Positions 41,667 to 50,594 of a stretch of DNA of 53,612 nucleotides are shown here, one piece after another (position 1 is the first letter of the stretch; each line of letters begins with the position of its first letter). The stretch spans positions 1 to 53,612 of the forward strand of contig NZ_PYBV01000061.1 in NCBI RefSeq assembly GCF_003205615.1, in the 5' to 3' direction. Both the position numbers and the translations under genes were made by a program. Below the pieces are notes generated by a model that was not told the DNA's origin, ran no database searches, and saw only the letters and a list, made by a program, of their open reading frames with translations. The stretch is from Micromonospora arborensis. GTDB lineage: Bacteria; Actinomycetota; Actinomycetes; Mycobacteriales; Micromonosporaceae.

Positions 41667-42176
41667 ATGCCGTTGACGAATCCGTGGCTGTCCGGGCCCA
41701 CGCCGGTCAAGCGGCTCGATCGTGAACGGCTTGAAGAACGCATTCTCAACCTATTGTCGTCGCAGAACATGTGCGTGCTCGCGACCACGGGTCCGGACGG
41801 GCCGCTGGCCACACCGGTGCGGTACTACCCGCTCGGCTTCGCGGTGCTCTTCACCGCCGCGCCACGCTCGCCGAAGATGCGCAACATCGCGGCCGACGCC
41901 CGCGTGTCTGTCGGCATCTTCGCGCCGCTGGTCGGGCTGGCCAGCAGCCGCGGTGCCCAACTGTTCGGATCGGCCAGGGTGCTCGACCCGCAGCATCCGG
42001 ACCACGCGCACTACTGGGCGGCGTTCCGCTGGGAGAATGAGCACGCCGAGCGGGGGCGACGGCTGTCCGAGCCGCCCGAGGACACCCTCGTGGTCATCGA
42101 AGCGGAGCGGATTGTCTACACCGAGCATTGGCTGCGACGTGAGGGATTCGCTCCACGCCAGTTCTGGCGTCGCTGA
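41667..42176 (+). CDS. Pyridoxamine 5'-phosphate oxidase-like (PPOX) family protein
   Basis: The protein has 169 residues with one split beta-barrel: MCVLATTGPDGPLATPVRYYPLGFAVLFTAAP, SPKMRNIAADARVSVGIFAP and LFGSARVLD. It probably binds a flavin or F420. A function in pyridoxal synthesis is unlikely given the size. The ATG at 41667 is preceded by CGAGG. Confidence 0.8.
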   Translation: MPLTNPWLSGPTPVKRLDRERLEERILNLLSSQNMCVLATTGPDGPLATPVRYYPLGFAVLFTAAPRSPKMRNIAADARVSVGIFAPLVGLASSRGAQLFGSARVLDPQHPDHAHYWAAFRWENEHAERGRRLSEPPEDTLVVIEAERIVYTEHWLRREGFAPRQFWRR

Positions 42177-42241
42177 AGAGACCTGCCGCCCGATCGCGGA
42201 AGCCGAGTGAGATTGTCGTACGCCTGTTCTAATCTCGGGTC

Positions 42242-43558
42242 ATGGTTGAGGAGTTGGCGCAGGCAGACGACGCTGTCGCCGCCTGCGTCGACGCCGCCTC
42301 CTGGGCCCTGGCCGAGCACGACCTGATCGCGGCACTCGACGCCGCTCACCACCTGGAGCAACGCCTCGCCGCCGTGAAACTCGCCCTGGTCCGCGAGCTC
42401 GACGGCCGCGGCACCGCCCGTGCCCAGGGCGCGTCCTGCACGGCCGTCTGGCTACGCGACCGGCTACGCCTCGGCGTCGGCGCCGCCCGCCGACTCGTCG
42501 CGCTCGCCGCAACACTCGACACCGGCCCAGCCGCGGTGCGGGACGCCCTGGCCAGCGGGTCGGTCGACGTCGAGCAGGTCCGGGTCATCGCCGAGACGAT
42601 CGAGACCGTCCACGCCGCCGCCGGGGCGCAGGCCGCCGACAAGGCCGTCGGTGTCCTCGTCCACTGGGCCGGCCAGTTCGACGCCGGTGGGTTGCGCAAA
42701 CTCGGCACCCGGATCCTCGACCACGTCGCCCCCGACATCGCCGACGCCGCCGCAGCAGCAGCCCTGGAAGCAGAGGCAGCCCGAGCAGCCCGCGACCGCC
42801 ACCTCACCCTGTCCGAGCAGACCGGCGGCCGTTTGCGCTTCACCGGCACCCTCGACACCGAGACCGCCGGCCTGCTGCGCGCGGTTCTCGACCCGCTGAC
42901 CGCACCATCCGGCCCAGATGACCCGCGTTCCCCCGGGCAGCGTCGGCACGACGCCCTCGCCGACGTGTGCCGACTCGCCCTGCGCACCGGCGAACTACCC
43001 CAACACGGCGGCGACCCAGCCCAGATCGTCGTCACCACCAGCTACAACGGCCTCGTCGGACACCTCAACGCCGACACCGTCGACAGTGGCCTCCCCCTCG
43101 ACGCGGGCACCCTCGACAGCAGCCTCCCCCTCGACGCGGGCACCCTCGATACCGGCCTCCAGCTCACCCCGGAAACCGTGCGCCGCCTCGCCTGCGACGC
43201 CAACATCCTGCCCGCCGTGCTCGGCGGAGCTGGCCAACCACTCGACGTCGGCCGGCAACGCCGACTCATCACCGGCCCACTACGACGCGCCCTCGTCCTG
43301 CGTGACCGCGGCTGCGCGTTCCCCGGCTGCGACCGACCACCCCGCTGGTGCGACGCCCACCACATCCACCACTGGGCCGACGGCGGCACCACCAGCCTCG
43401 ACAACGCCGTCCTACTCTGCGGCCACCACCACCGCCACCTCCACCACAGCAACTGGACCGTCCACCTCGCCAACGACGGCCACCCCGAATTCACCCCACC
43501 CGCCTGGCTCGACCCCGAACAACTCCCCCGCCGCAACCACTACCACCGACGCAGATAA
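42242..43558 (+). CDS. DUF222 / HNH endonuclease domain protein (13E12-like)
   Basis: The protein has 438 residues. A helical DUF222 region (about 20-230) leads to a variable spacer and a C-terminal HNH domain (about 340-420) with CAFPGCDRPPRWCDAHHIHHW and VLLCGHHHRHLHH. It belongs to the REP13E12/DUF222 group, multi-copy in mycobacteria and relatives and often near mobile DNA. The spacer holds an 11-residue repeat (LPLDAGTLDSS and LPLDAGTLDTG) encoded by a 33-bp period at 43089-43150. The biological target is unknown. Confidence 0.88.
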   Translation: MVEELAQADDAVAACVDAASWALAEHDLIAALDAAHHLEQRLAAVKLALVRELDGRGTARAQGASCTAVWLRDRLRLGVGAARRLVALAATLDTGPAAVRDALASGSVDVEQVRVIAETIETVHAAAGAQAADKAVGVLVHWAGQFDAGGLRKLGTRILDHVAPDIADAAAAAALEAEAARAARDRHLTLSEQTGGRLRFTGTLDTETAGLLRAVLDPLTAPSGPDDPRSPGQRRHDALADVCRLALRTGELPQHGGDPAQIVVTTSYNGLVGHLNADTVDSGLPLDAGTLDSSLPLDAGTLDTGLQLTPETVRRLACDANILPAVLGGAGQPLDVGRQRRLITGPLRRALVLRDRGCAFPGCDRPPRWCDAHHIHHWADGGTTSLDNAVLLCGHHHRHLHHSNWTVHLANDGHPEFTPPAWLDPEQLPRRNHYHRRR

Positions 43559-43893
43559 ACACGACCAGCAGAGATCACCCGCGTGGGACCGGCGAGCGAC
43601 GACCTCAGGAGAACCCCACCACAGGTACTGCGGTGGGCTGGCCGAGGACCTCGGATCCGCCGTAGCCGGTCATCCCCGCCAGCAGCATCGCGGTGAGGCA
43701 GCGACGCTCGTGCATGACATCAGGCGGGCAGATCTGCACCACCAGCAACGTACGCCGCCCTGCGCTCCCCCGCCCTGAACGACGGCGGTGAGCACGGTGT
43801 GCCCGCCAGAACCAGGAGAGCACCACGCTGAGGACGCCGCCGACCACCTGAACGTCGCCGTGCCGTCCAGTGTGGTCGTGGCGGCGCGGTGAC
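43559..43893. other. Gene-free stretch before the ABC exporter
   Basis: No gene or family is recognised. Short frames occur on both strands without a ribosome binding site or coding-like composition. It could hold a decayed gene but I cannot support one. Confidence 0.35.
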
Positions 43894-43924
43894 TTGACCT
43901 CAAGCTCGGGTGAGGTCCTAGCCT
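43894..43924 (+). promoter_or_regulatory. SoxR/MerR-type promoter of the ABC exporter
   Basis: TTGACC (43894-43899) and TAGCCT (43919-43924) are 19 bases apart. The spacer centres on CCTCAAGCTCGGGTGAGG, close to the SoxR box CCTCAAGTTAACTTGAGG, with GACCTCA/TGAGGTC arms. Such sites are bound by MerR-family redox or drug sensors. Confidence 0.7.
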
Positions 43925-43943
43925 CCGGTATTGGAGGTACGGC

Positions 43944-45836
43944 ATGAGCATGGAAGTTACCGCGTGGATGTCCCTGCACCACGCGATGAACGCGCAGGAC
44001 GAGCGACCGCTGTCACGGGCCACCCTGAAGCGCATCGCCCAGTTCGCGCGACCACACCGGTCTTTGATCATCAGGTTCCTGTTGCTGAGCGTGGTGACCG
44101 CGGTTCTCACGGTGGCGGCCCCCGTCCTCGCCGGTCGGGTCGTCGATGCGATCGTCGACGGCGCCGCCAGCGGCGTCGTGATCCGGTTGGCGGTGTTGAT
44201 CGCGTTGATCGCCCTCGCCGAAGCCGGCCTGGGTCTGGTGACGCGGTTCCTCTCCGCAAGCATCGGTGAGGGGTTGATCGTCCAGCTACGGACGGCGGTC
44301 TTCGACCATGTGCAGCGGATGCCGGTGGCGTTCTTCACCCGGACCCGCACGGGTGCTTTGGTCAGCCGTCTGAACAACGACGTGATCGGCGCACAGCGGG
44401 CCTTCAGCGACACCCTGTCGAGTGTGGTCGGCAACGCGGTCACGTTGATCCTGACGTTGGCCGTGATGCTCACCTTCTCCTGGCAGATCACGCTGCTGGC
44501 TCTCGTCCTGCTGCCTGTCTTCGTGCTCCCGGCCCGGCGGATGGGTTCGAGGCTCGCCCAGTTGCAGCGTGAGGCGGCCGAGCACAACGCCGCCATGAGC
44601 ACCCGGATGACGGAACGGTTTTCCGCACCCGGCGCCACGCTGGTCAAGCTGTACGGACGTCCGGCCGAGGAGTCCGCCGAGTTCGCGGCGCGGGCGCGAC
44701 GGGTACGCGACATCGGCATCCGAGCCGCCATGCTGCAGTGGGTCTTCATCACCGCGCTCACCGTTGTCGGCTCGCTGGCGCTGGCCCTGGTGTACGGGTT
44801 GGGCGGCGTCTACGCCCTGCGGGGCAGCCTCGACGCCGGGACCGTGGTCGCCCTCGCACTGCTCCTGTCGCGTCTCTACGCACCATTGACATCGCTGGCC
44901 AGCGCCCGCGTCGAGGTGATGAGCGCGCTGGTGAGCTTCGAGCGGGTGTTCGAGGTCCTCGACCTCAAGCCACTGATCCTCGACAGGTCCACCGCCCGCC
45001 CGCTCCCCGACGGGCCGGTCGCGGTGGAGTTCGACGGGGTACGGTTCGGCTACCCGTCGGCGGACAAGGTGTCGCTCGCGTCTCTGGAGGATGTGGCGAA
45101 GCTCGACACGCGCGGCGGCGAGGAGGTACTGCACGGCGTGTCGTTCCGCGCCGAAGCGGGGCAGATGGTCGCCCTCGTCGGCTCGTCCGGAGCGGGCAAG
45201 TCGACGATCGCGCAGCTCGTGCCACGCCTCTACGACGTCGAGGACGGGGCGGTGAAGCTCGCCGACATCGACGTACGCGATCTGGCGGCAGAGTCGATCC
45301 GGACCGCGCTGGGCGTGGTGACCCAGGACGGGCACCTCTTCCACGAGAGCATCCGTGCCAACCTGGCGTTCGCTCAGCCGGACGCGACCGAGGACGAGAT
45401 GTGGGAGGTGCTGCGGCGGGCCCGGCTCGACGGCCTGATCCGCTCACTTCCGGACGGTCTCGACACCGTCGTTGGTGAGCGCGGCTATCGCCTGTCCGGC
45501 GGAGAACGGCAGCGGCTCACCATCGCGCGGCTGCTGCTGGCCCGTCCGCGCGTGGTCATCCTCGACGAAGCGACCGCGCACCTCGACTCCACCTCGGAGG
45601 CCGCGGTGCAGGAGGCCCTCGCCGAAGCCCTGACGGGCCGGACAAGCGTGGTCATCGCGCACCGGCTCTCCACCATCCGGGCGGCAGATCAGATCCTCGT
45701 CGTCGAAGACGGACGCATCGTCGAACGCGGGCGACACAGCGACCTGCTCGCCGCAGGCGGCCGGTACCAGGAGCTGTACCGCACGCAGTTCGACCAGGAA
45801 CAGCCGACGGTGCGGGAGCAACGGGTCGGCATCTGA
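43944..45836 (+). CDS. ABC exporter (fused membrane and ATPase domains)
   Basis: The protein has 630 residues. Six membrane segments (about 45-320) form an ABC type I exporter domain. An ATPase domain follows with Walker A GSSGAGKS (about 412-419), Q-loop VVTQDGHLFHES, signature LSGGERQRL (about 516-524), Walker B VVILDEATAHLDS and H-loop AHRLSTI. As a half-transporter it should homodimerise and export drugs, lipids or peptides. GGAGG precedes the ATG at 43944; ATG 43950 is also possible. The SoxR/MerR-type promoter suggests induction by redox-active or toxic compounds. A hairpin follows it. Confidence 0.9.
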   Translation: MSMEVTAWMSLHHAMNAQDERPLSRATLKRIAQFARPHRSLIIRFLLLSVVTAVLTVAAPVLAGRVVDAIVDGAASGVVIRLAVLIALIALAEAGLGLVTRFLSASIGEGLIVQLRTAVFDHVQRMPVAFFTRTRTGALVSRLNNDVIGAQRAFSDTLSSVVGNAVTLILTLAVMLTFSWQITLLALVLLPVFVLPARRMGSRLAQLQREAAEHNAAMSTRMTERFSAPGATLVKLYGRPAEESAEFAARARRVRDIGIRAAMLQWVFITALTVVGSLALALVYGLGGVYALRGSLDAGTVVALALLLSRLYAPLTSLASARVEVMSALVSFERVFEVLDLKPLILDRSTARPLPDGPVAVEFDGVRFGYPSADKVSLASLEDVAKLDTRGGEEVLHGVSFRAEAGQMVALVGSSGAGKSTIAQLVPRLYDVEDGAVKLADIDVRDLAAESIRTALGVVTQDGHLFHESIRANLAFAQPDATEDEMWEVLRRARLDGLIRSLPDGLDTVVGERGYRLSGGERQRLTIARLLLARPRVVILDEATAHLDSTSEAAVQEALAEALTGRTSVVIAHRLSTIRAADQILVVEDGRIVERGRHSDLLAAGGRYQELYRTQFDQEQPTVREQRVGI

Positions 45837-45859
45837 GGGTCCGCGCGCACCTCAGACGG

Positions 45860-45904
45860 ACGCGGTGGTCGGTCAGTCCACGAGGGACGATCCGACCACC
45901 GCGT
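45860..45904 (+). terminator. Hairpin after the ABC exporter
   Basis: ACGCGGTGGTCGG (45860-45872) pairs perfectly with 45892-45904 across a 19-base loop, 24 bases past the stop. Confidence 0.65.
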
Positions 45905-45960
45905 CACAGCGCGCCGCCGCCCACCCCCATGGAAGCAACCGGAGTGGGCGGCGACGACGG

Positions 45961-46485
45961 TCAGTCGTCGTCATCGTCGGCGTCGTCGTCATTGTCGTCG
46001 GCGTCGTTGTCGTCGTTGTCATCGTTGTCATCGTCGTCGGCCGGCTCCTGCTCGGCCTTTACCACCGACCCGTTGTCCCGGTCGACGTCCACCTCGTGCT
46101 CGGTGTCTCCTGCGACGATCTCGACACTCCAGACCGGCCGGCCGTTCTCCTGCTCGGCTTCGACCTCGACGATCTGACCGCCACCGGCCTTGGCGAGCGC
46201 GATCTCACCGGCGCGCTTCTCGTCGACCGCGCTGCCCGCAGGCGCGCTGCCGGTCGACGGCGTGCCGGACGGCGTACCGCTCGACGGCGTACCCGATGGG
46301 GTGCCGGCCGACGGCGAACCGGTGATTCCCGGCGCGTCGGTGACCGTCGGCGCGACGGTTGCCGCAGCGAGTGCCGTGCCGCCGGTCCGCGAGTCGTTCG
46401 CGGCGTTGACGCCGAGCGCGACCCCGGCCACCGCCAGCACCGCCGACCCGCCGACCGACGCCAGGAGCAGATTGGTGCGCTTCAT
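45961..46485 (-). CDS. Secreted or anchored PepSY domain protein with acidic tail
   Basis: The protein has 174 residues. A signal/anchor (about 5-30) is followed by a Thr/Pro/Gly/Ser linker, a PepSY domain (AGEIALAKAGGGQIVEVEAE, WSVEIVAGDTEHEVDVDRDNG) and a C-terminal run of about 25 residues made of Asp, Asn and a few Ala. PepSY domains inhibit proteases or sense the envelope; the acidic tail may bind calcium or other cations. The ATG at 46485 follows GAAAGGTGG; the frame continues upstream to 46674 without need. Confidence 0.8.
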   Translation of the reverse strand: MKRTNLLLASVGGSAVLAVAGVALGVNAANDSRTGGTALAAATVAPTVTDAPGITGSPSAGTPSGTPSSGTPSGTPSTGSAPAGSAVDEKRAGEIALAKAGGGQIVEVEAEQENGRPVWSVEIVAGDTEHEVDVDRDNGSVVKAEQEPADDDDNDDNDDNDADDNDDDADDDDD

Positions 46486-46570
46486 CGTGGTGTCCACCTT
46501 TCCTCGGTTGTCGACTCCGAGGATCGTCCGGATCGGGATAGCACCGCGCTGTCCGGACGCTAAGGGCGGG

Positions 46571-46595
46571 TTAAGGCGGTCGAGGGCTGGGTCAG
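46571..46595. repeat. Left copy of 25-bp direct repeat
   Basis: The 25 bases at 46571-46595, beginning TTAAGGCGGTCGAGG, are identical to 50819-50843. The two copies bracket the IS701-type element, its cargo genes and an IS fragment. The first four bases (TTAA) fit the YTAR target of IS701 elements. Confidence 0.85.
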
Positions 46596-46696
46596 GGGTA
46601 GCCGTGTCGTCGGTGGTGGCAGGTTCGGGCTTGGTGTTGGCGTCGTCGGCGCCATCGAGACCAGGCCCAGACACGCTCTGATGGGTGGGTTGATCG

Positions 46697-47939
46697 CACT
46701 ATGAGTGCGGTGAGCAGTCTTCGGATCTCCGGTACGGTGTAGCCGATCATCATGTCGCCGTCAGGGCTGGATCCCCTTTTGCGGTAAGGGATCGGGCCAC
46801 AGACAGCCAGGTGTGGGCGGCCATGGACAGGGTGATGTGGGCGTACCAGGCTCGCCAGTCGCGGACCTGGTATTCGTCGAGGCCGGCTTCGTTCTTGGCC
46901 TGCTGGAAGCACTCCTCGATCGCCCAGCGTGCCCCCGCGATGCGGGCCAGGTCGACCAGGCGGGTGCGGCGGGGTCCGTAGCAGACGTAGTACGCGATCT
47001 CCCCGGTCGTCATGCTGCGCCGGGCGAGTAGCCAGTGCCCCCGGCCGGGCTGCCAGCAGATCCGCACGGGCACCCGCGCCCACCAGTACTCGCGGGGGCC
47101 GTGGGCCCCGGCGCCGGCGGACAGCCGACACCACGCGCGGGCCGGAAGGTTAGCGATGAGCTGGTCGGCGCGGGCGGTGCCCATGCTGGTGGTGATCATG
47201 TCGTCGTTGCGGCGGGTCGCGACCACATAACCCACATCCCGCTGTTCCAACCAGACCCGCAGGGATTTCGACTGCCCGTAGGCCTCGTCCACCGTCACCC
47301 ACCCGACCGGCACCCCGGCATCGAAGGCGCGGGCCAGCATCTCCCGGGCCATCTGGACCTTCGTGGCGAACTGCACCTCGTCCGGGATCCCCGCCGCTCG
47401 GCACCGGTCCCGGTCATCGGTCCACGACGCCGGGAGGTAGAGCTGCCGGTCGATCAGTGCGTGGCCTTTCGCGGAGCGGAAGGCCAGGAACGTCCCGACC
47501 TGGCAGTTCTCCGTCCGCCCGGCGGTGCCGGAGTACTGGCGCTGCACCCCGGCCGACCGGGTGCCCTTCTTCAGGAACCCGGTGTCGTCCACGATCAGCA
47601 GTCCGGCCGGGACGCCGGGGTGCTCGACCACGTAGTCCCGCACGTCGTCACGGACCGCGTCGACGTCCCAGTCCGCCCACCGCAACAACCTTTGCATCCC
47701 GTCCGGCGACACGTCCCCGGCCTGCTCCGCGAGGGTCCAGCCGTTCTTACGGCCCAGGCCGGAGACCAGCCCGCACAGGTACTGCCGCGCCCGCCGCCGC
47801 GGCTCCGAGCGGCGAAACCGAGGCCCGATCCGGGCATGCAACCGGTCCAACTCCCCATGCCACTGATCGACATCAACGTCCGTCACAGGCAGACCAACGA
47901 ACGCGAGCCGAACTCGATTCGCCTACTGCCGTCGCAGTA
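46697..47939 (-). mobile_element. IS701-type insertion sequence (complete transposase copy)
   Basis: The right end is precise: the terminal GCAGTA ends at 47939 and is followed by CTAG, a YTAR target. The partial copy at 50595-50818 ends at the same base and is followed by TTAA. The left end near 46697 is inferred because the sequence from ACTATGAGTGCGGTG imperfectly matches the inverted right end (about 12 of 19 bases). The left flank shows no CTAG, so the two flanks do not form a simple target duplication, consistent with later rearrangement. Confidence 0.65.
46750..47886 (-). CDS. IS701 family transposase
   Basis: The protein has 378 residues and is intact. The DDE-type order shows LLIVDDTGFLKKGTRSAGVQ, VTVDEAYGQSKSLR and WAIEECFQQAKNEAGLDEYQVRDW, typical of IS701-family transposases. 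It moves its element by cut-and-paste or related transfer to YTAR targets. The start is at the first codon (MTDVDVDQWHGEL), repeated in the fragment at 50765. Confidence 0.92.
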   Translation of the reverse strand: MTDVDVDQWHGELDRLHARIGPRFRRSEPRRRARQYLCGLVSGLGRKNGWTLAEQAGDVSPDGMQRLLRWADWDVDAVRDDVRDYVVEHPGVPAGLLIVDDTGFLKKGTRSAGVQRQYSGTAGRTENCQVGTFLAFRSAKGHALIDRQLYLPASWTDDRDRCRAAGIPDEVQFATKVQMAREMLARAFDAGVPVGWVTVDEAYGQSKSLRVWLEQRDVGYVVATRRNDDMITTSMGTARADQLIANLPARAWCRLSAGAGAHGPREYWWARVPVRICWQPGRGHWLLARRSMTTGEIAYYVCYGPRRTRLVDLARIAGARWAIEECFQQAKNEAGLDEYQVRDWRAWYAHITLSMAAHTWLSVARSLTAKGDPALTAT

Positions 47940-48042
47940 CTAGTGCCCTCGGCCAGCGGCCGGGCCGGGCATCAACCGGTAGGGCCGGACCGGACCGGAC
48001 CGGTTTCCGGTCCCGCCCGGCCCACGGCCAGCCACAACGCGG

Positions 48043-49542
48043 CTATCGGTTGGCGTCCCGGACCCGTACGGCGGCGACGCGCGGGGACGCCACCGGGTCG
48101 GGTTGGGAGAACGTGGCGACGAAGTCGTGTGGTCCGGCACTGGTCAGGCCGGCGTAGTCGCCGAGGAAAAAGCCCGGGGGGCCGACTTCATTCAGGAAGG
48201 GGGCATGCCGCATGTCGAATGGCTCGTTGGTGAGTCTTACCTCGGTGTCGAACCCAACCCCGGTCGCGCAATCAAGCTTGGGTGTCGGGCGACAGGTCAC
48301 CAGCCAACGATCGGTCCATAGCGCCCCGGCGGGGTCGTCGTGACGAAAATCGGAGTAGTCGACCGCGACGGTATGGTCGGCGGCGACTGCAACCGATGCG
48401 GTGAATGCCTGTTGGTTGCCGATCGGGACGTACGTCGGGCTGCGGTTGACCTTTACCGGCGTGGACCAGTGGCGCCCGCTGTCGTCCGACACGGACAGTG
48501 CGATTGCGTCCGCCTGCCCGCCGCTGAAGCGGGCGTCCTGCCAGACCAGGTAGATCCGTCCGCTGGCCGGATCGACCGCCGCGTCGATGAGCGCGGCGCT
48601 GCCGCTGGAGACCTGGTCCCCCGGCGACTGCGGATCGCTGACGCCGGCCGACCGCATCTCGGCTACCAGGTGGGGAGGTGACCAGGTGGCGCCACGGTCC
48701 TGCGACCGCATCACGGCAACGTGCCGGGTGGGCCGCTCGCCGGTGAGGTCGAACAGGGTGAAGGAGTCGACAAGGGTCCCGTTGGGGAGCACCACGATCT
48801 GGTGTCCGGTGGTCAGCCGGTTCTCCCCCGGCTCATAGATCTGCCGCGCCCGCCAGGTGCGTCCGGCATCACCGCTGGCGGCGAAGACCACCGCTCCGCG
48901 GAACGGCTCGCCCTCCTGGTCGGGTTCCATGATCTTCGGTACGACCGTGTAGACGCGTGCGGGGTCCTTCGGATCAGCCACGACCGCCCCACCGACGTAC
49001 GTCCCGCCGTCCGGATCGCGCTCCGCCACCACGAGGACCGGTTTACTCCAGGTGAGACCGCCGTCGAGGGATCGGGCCGTGATGAGTCCGCTGGGTGTGG
49101 TCTCGGGTGCGTCGAACACATGCGCCGACAGATGCAGCATGCCGGTTGGGCCGAATGACAGCCACACGTCATCGACGTAGTCGAAGGTCCCGCCCGTGCA
49201 TCGGCTCGTCCCCGGAATCAGCACCCGCCGCCAACTGTGGCCGCCGTCGGCGCTCACCCCAGCGACCAGTCCTCTGAACCGGTCCTGTGTCCACACCGAC
49301 ACCAGCTGCTGACGTTTCAGGGGGTTGGCGGCGACGGTCGGTTCGAGCGCGCCGGCGGGTAGGAGATCGTCAAGAGCGGCCGAAGGGCAGGCGCCGAATG
49401 GGCTCGGCCCAGAGACCCACGCCGGACCCGTGGATACCTCCGATGGCGCCACCGACGCGCCCGCTGCGCTGCTGCCTGGCGTGAGAGTCATGGTCACTAA
49501 CAGGGCCGTGACGAGCAGGGCGGTAGGAGCTCGTCCGCTCAT
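48043..49542 (-). CDS. Secreted BNR-repeat / exo-alpha-sialidase-like protein
   Basis: The protein has 499 residues. A signal peptide (about 1-27, ending GSSAAG) precedes a sialidase-like propeller with several Asp-box motifs: SADGGHSWRR, SLDGGLTWSK, SGDAGRTWRA, SQDRGATWSP and SDDSGRHWST. The catalytic residues of true sialidases cannot be confirmed, so glycan hydrolysis is only possible. The ATG at 49542 overlaps the upstream gene's stop (ATGA). It lies between a full and a partial IS701 copy. Confidence 0.8.
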   Translation of the reverse strand: MSGRAPTALLVTALLVTMTLTPGSSAAGASVAPSEVSTGPAWVSGPSPFGACPSAALDDLLPAGALEPTVAANPLKRQQLVSVWTQDRFRGLVAGVSADGGHSWRRVLIPGTSRCTGGTFDYVDDVWLSFGPTGMLHLSAHVFDAPETTPSGLITARSLDGGLTWSKPVLVVAERDPDGGTYVGGAVVADPKDPARVYTVVPKIMEPDQEGEPFRGAVVFAASGDAGRTWRARQIYEPGENRLTTGHQIVVLPNGTLVDSFTLFDLTGERPTRHVAVMRSQDRGATWSPPHLVAEMRSAGVSDPQSPGDQVSSGSAALIDAAVDPASGRIYLVWQDARFSGGQADAIALSVSDDSGRHWSTPVKVNRSPTYVPIGNQQAFTASVAVAADHTVAVDYSDFRHDDPAGALWTDRWLVTCRPTPKLDCATGVGFDTEVRLTNEPFDMRHAPFLNEVGPPGFFLGDYAGLTSAGPHDFVATFSQPDPVASPRVAAVRVRDANR

Positions 49543-50243
49543 CGCGTGCTCGCCAGGTCGACCGGATCGGGTGCGAGTCGGCCGCGTCGTGCCAGCAGGA
49601 CGCTGGCGGCGGCGAACCAGATGAAGCCGATGAACCTTCCGGCCGGGATGAAGACCGACGCCGCGGAGGCCAGCAGCGAGAAGATCGCGAGTACGCACAG
49701 CGTCGCGATGCCGATCCCCAGCCTTCCGAGCCAGCTCGGCAGCGCCCTGGTCCGCAGCATGGCGGCGGAGGCGGCGCCGACAAAGAGGCCGAGCGTCACG
49801 ATGTGCAAGGGACCGCCGGTCATGAAGGCGAGGTCCATGGCGAACCGGAAGACCCGCAGATCCGATCCGCTGCCGGGACGAGACATGATCCATTGAACGG
49901 CCGCCGACGACAGCAGCAGCGCGGAGGCGACCGCACCGGAGGCATGCGCCAGCCCAGCGGCTCGGCCGATGTCGCCCCGCCGGCGCACCGTGACGGCGAC
50001 GTACGCGGTGAACACCAGCAGTGCGACCGCTGCCAGCGCCTGGAAGAACGCGCCAACCGGTGCACTGGGTGAGCCGCTGTTGAGGAACTGTTGGACATCG
50101 GCGTCGGACGAGTACGGCGTAACCAGCGGCTCGCCGGGTGAACTGATTAGCCCTGGGAGGAGCATCGCGGCGGCGAACGACAGGACGTACAGCAACCCAC
50201 TCAGGGCGTACAGCCGAGAGGCCACGAATGGTGTCTCACGCAC
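49539..50243 (-). CDS. DUF4386-like multi-pass membrane protein
   Basis: The protein has 234 residues with about six membrane segments and the loop LISSPGEPLVTPYSSDADVQQFLNS. The function is unknown; the topology resembles DUF4386 proteins. The start was set at GTG 50243 behind GGGGAGG. The open frame runs on without a stop into the 57 N-terminal transposase codons of the IS fragment (to 50765), which is a fusion by insertion, not a natural N-terminus. Its stop overlaps the sialidase-like gene start by 4 bases, so the two form an operon. Confidence 0.65.
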   Translation of the reverse strand: MRETPFVASRLYALSGLLYVLSFAAAMLLPGLISSPGEPLVTPYSSDADVQQFLNSGSPSAPVGAFFQALAAVALLVFTAYVAVTVRRRGDIGRAAGLAHASGAVASALLLSSAAVQWIMSRPGSGSDLRVFRFAMDLAFMTGGPLHIVTLGLFVGAASAAMLRTRALPSWLGRLGIGIATLCVLAIFSLLASAASVFIPAGRFIGFIWFAAASVLLARRGRLAPDPVDLASTR

Positions 50244-50580
50244 GGCGGGGCCTCCCCGCCGGATAGACGACGATGGCTGTCGGGTGTGTTGCGCTCCTAT
50301 GTTGATGCACGGAGCGAGCATGCCGCCGGAGTCATCCGTCCACGTCGCATCGGCGTCGTATCTCTGACTGCGCTCCACGGCGTATTGCCGTTGCGCGAGG
50401 GGGTACCACCCGGCCAAACGCTGGCGCTCGCCACCGCCGACGTGAACGCGGGACTCTAAGCCGGTTGTTCCGGTGAGGTTGGTGTTCTCAACTCGCGCGA
50501 CTCCGTCCCGGCCTAGGGTAGGCCTGCCGGCCCGGGGCGCCCGAACCGCGGCCGCGTCATAGCTCACAGGAGCGGAATTC
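50244..50580. other. Divergent spacer ahead of a truncated plus-strand gene
   Basis: No gene is supported in these 337 bases. It should contain the promoter for the membrane protein (minus) and for the interrupted plus-strand gene. No clear operator was seen. Confidence 0.4.
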
Positions 50581-50594
50581 ATGTCACAGGATGT
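50581..50594 (+). pseudogene. Start of a plus-strand gene cut off by the IS fragment
   Basis: ATG at 50581 has an excellent ribosome binding site (AGGAG 9 bases upstream), and four codons (Met-Ser-Gln-Asp) precede the IS701 sequence at 50595. The frame then runs antisense through IS DNA. The rest of the original gene is not found on the other side. The IS fragment therefore probably removed it. Confidence 0.45.

Noticed and set aside
43605..43982. Minus-strand frame between the HNH and ABC genes
   Set aside because: It overlaps the ABC promoter and start, lacks family motifs, and has no ribosome binding site.
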